From the NCBI GenBank assembly GCA_900315075.1, contig OMXV01000026.1:1-64000 (forward strand): a DNA stretch of 64,000 nucleotides. Reading direction: 5' to 3'. A program made the translations under genes and the position numbers. The notes beneath the pieces were generated by a model that had not been told where the DNA came from, ran no database searches, and saw only the letters and a program-made list of their open reading frames with translations. The stretch comes from an uncultured Prevotellaceae bacterium (GTDB lineage Bacteria > Bacteroidota > Bacteroidia > Bacteroidales > Bacteroidaceae). Positions within the stretch are counted from its first letter, which is position 1, and the number at the start of each line of letters is the position of its first letter. This document shows positions 62,486 to 64,000 of the stretch, one piece after another.

Positions 62486-64000
62486 TTAATAGTACCCTTT
62501 TGTGAGATAATAGAATTTTTTGAGTCGGGCCTCGGACTGTTCTGCTGAGAAGAAGTTGCGGGCATCATTGGATTGTACGCCGTTGCCATTGACTTCGCCA
62601 TTGACTTTCCTTGTAATTCTGATGACGCACATCAAGCCTTTGGGTTTACCGCCATATAGTGCCGCGTTATATGAACTTCGTGTCATGAGAGCCATGCAAT
62701 AAAGTCCCATGTCGAGTGTCATCTTTCCACCATTGATGAGTTTCACTTCCAGCCGTTCATAGTTGTCGGGTGTTCCTGTCTTGGAGAAAAGCACCAGCTG
62801 GTCGTCGCCAGTGAGATGCTCAGCTTCGCATAGTTTTACTATTTTTTTGTACATAGGAGAGAGCAACCCATAATTAGTGTTGGCCTGGGCGTCTTTTAGT
62901 GCATTTATGAGTGTGTTCCATGCTCGTTCGTTCTCCCCCTCAGAGAGCAGTGGGGCCTCCCATTTGCTGTCGTGCAGGATAAAGGATGTCATGACTTTTC
63001 GTTTGGTGAGCATACGCGTCCATGCCTCGGCAATTTTGAGACAATTCCATTCGTTTGTACCCTGTCCGAGCACCCATGGCACGAGTTCACCTTTGAGTGT
63101 AGCTCCTTTTGTGGTGAGATTGTCGAAGTATAGCAACGTGGGGTCAGGGCTGATATTATCGAGTCCGAAACGGTCTTCATTGCTTAAGTTGAGTGCATCC
63201 CACGTGTAGTATGTCATGTTGAGGTCGGTGTTGGCATTGTATTCAGCCATGGTCGGTATGCTGTAGAGTTTGTCAAGCTTTTGAATGAATGGGCATGTAG
63301 GCCATGTAAAGGACGTGTTCTCTTCCAATAGTATGTCTCTCTTCGTGAACTTAAACGGGCTTGCAGGTTCACCTAATCCCAATGCCTTTGTCACCATAGC
63401 CACGGGATAGACATCGTCGGACTTGGCAAAAAAATCGCTCATGGTCTCACATCCTTCCCAGAAGCGTTGATAGCTTGTACTCAGTGCCCATGCGTTTGTG
63501 GTGTGTCCATAAAACTCAGCAGAACCTTTTGTCTTCTTTCCTTTGTTTTCAACGCTGATGAGTTTGTAGTCGCCTTTGGTGTTTTGGTGATTGGCAAGTT
63601 CGGGCTTGGTGAGCACGGATGTCAGTGCCACTAAAGGTTTGAATGTAGAGCCTAAGTAACGCCGCATGAGTGCAGGGTTTTTCCTGCCGAGTGCCAGGTC
63701 GTAGTCGATACCTTCGTCGGTGGAGCGATAGTATGGTGCCCCTACGATGCATCCTGTTGACATGTCCATCATGGTAAGTGACAGTTCCCATTCGCCAGTT
63801 CCAAATTTAGGCTGCAGTGTTTTCTTGCAATAGTCACGTAGCTCGCGCTCCATTTCTAATGATAACATCGGGTCGATGCTTAGTCGGATGGTATCGGTGC
63901 TTGAGGTGTTGCGAAGCGTGCTTGACAGCCCTCTGACAATTTGCTGTGTGAATTTATCTGTGAGATTTGACGAGATGCTATAGCGAGACTTTCCCTCGTA
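62486..64000 (-). CDS. penicillin-binding-protein-like transpeptidase (5' end beyond window)
   Basis: Open to the window edge; 504 residues visible. TPase-domain features: LSIDPMLSLEMERELRDYC and MMDMSTGCIVG like the LTID...Q and D-x-x-TG strands of PBPs, active-site SxxK in GSTFKP (63638-63649), and KTGT in SKTGTP (about 62771-62782). The middle SxN motif is altered: LSTSYQRFWEG gives S-Y-Q where S-x-N is expected. It may crosslink peptidoglycan or act as a scaffold. First visible gene of the leftward operon with the GTPase, 285 bp upstream of it. Confidence 0.7.
   Translation of the reverse strand, partial: YEGKSRYSISSNLTDKFTQQIVRGLSSTLRNTSSTDTIRLSIDPMLSLEMERELRDYCKKTLQPKFGTGEWELSLTMMDMSTGCIVGAPYYRSTDEGIDYDLALGRKNPALMRRYLGSTFKPLVALTSVLTKPELANHQNTKGDYKLISVENKGKKTKGSAEFYGHTTNAWALSTSYQRFWEGCETMSDFFAKSDDVYPVAMVTKALGLGEPASPFKFTKRDILLEENTSFTWPTCPFIQKLDKLYSIPTMAEYNANTDLNMTYYTWDALNLSNEDRFGLDNISPDPTLLYFDNLTTKGATLKGELVPWVLGQGTNEWNCLKIAEAWTRMLTKRKVMTSFILHDSKWEAPLLSEGENERAWNTLINALKDAQANTNYGLLSPMYKKIVKLCEAEHLTGDDQLVLFSKTGTPDNYERLEVKLINGGKMTLDMGLYCMALMTRSSYNAALYGGKPKGLMCVIRITRKVNGEVNGNGVQSNDARNFFSAEQSEARLKKFYYLTKGYY

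Overview
The window looks like chromosomal DNA of a Prevotella/Segatella-type member of Bacteroidales. Supporting signs are a SusC/SusD polysaccharide utilisation locus (PUL), BspA-like leucine-rich repeat and C10 (streptopain-like) proteins, ECF sigma/anti-sigma pairing, a fused PutA, and upstream sites fitting the Bacteroidetes promoter (TTTG, about 20 bp, then TAnnTTTG). No rRNA, tRNA or CRISPR array was seen.

Layout. 0.4-4.6 kb: two leftward genes, an exported M3 dipeptidase (dcp) and a WG-repeat protein. 4.9-15.7 kb: a rightward PUL (SusC, SusD, a lipoprotein with three glycan-binding-like modules, GH16, GH3) that reads as a beta-glucan system of the laminarin or mixed-linkage type. 16-20 kb: AlbA_2 protein, two esterases and a Nudix hydrolase, bracketed by inverted copies of a small mobile-looking element. 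20.3-22.8 kb: a Ro60/TROVE gene with a large structured leader RNA, a second structured stretch after its stop, and a strong terminator. 22.8-25.8 kb: GH43, a 60-residue peptide and a BspA-like protein. 25.9-27.2 kb: an IS3 transposase remnant and a four-helix-bundle gene between 51-bp direct repeats. 27.4-34.2 kb: topA-aroK-speA-argB, then an ECF sigma factor with an anti-sigma-like partner. 34.4-42.1 kb (leftward): a YqiA-HAD fusion, aat-clpA-clpS (a compact N-degron cluster), WbqC-like, lepB, dapB. 42.4-47.8 kb (rightward): DUF2851, thioesterase, dprA, dus, aspartyl protease with PDZ. 48-51.5 kb: putA. 51.7-57.9 kb: two paralogous single-span microproteins, a phosphoethanolamine transferase, a rhamnosyltransferase-like protein and a C10 peptidase. 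57.8-64 kb (leftward): an unusual envelope operon of a PBP-like transpeptidase (cut by the window edge), a membrane GTPase and two membrane-anchored proteins.

The strongest unexplained signals are two. First, the Ro60 gene with its flanking RNAs: a 13-bp perfect long-range stem encloses 257 nt just upstream of the gene. Second, the intergenic spaces are built from a small vocabulary of degenerate tandem repeats (units of 7, 8, 9, 10 and 11 bp), reused in the same order at distant loci. Many units contain stop codons, and at several genes the last residues or the stop codon itself come from a repeat unit. The 11-bp family sits immediately before start codons in one orientation at most of its sites.
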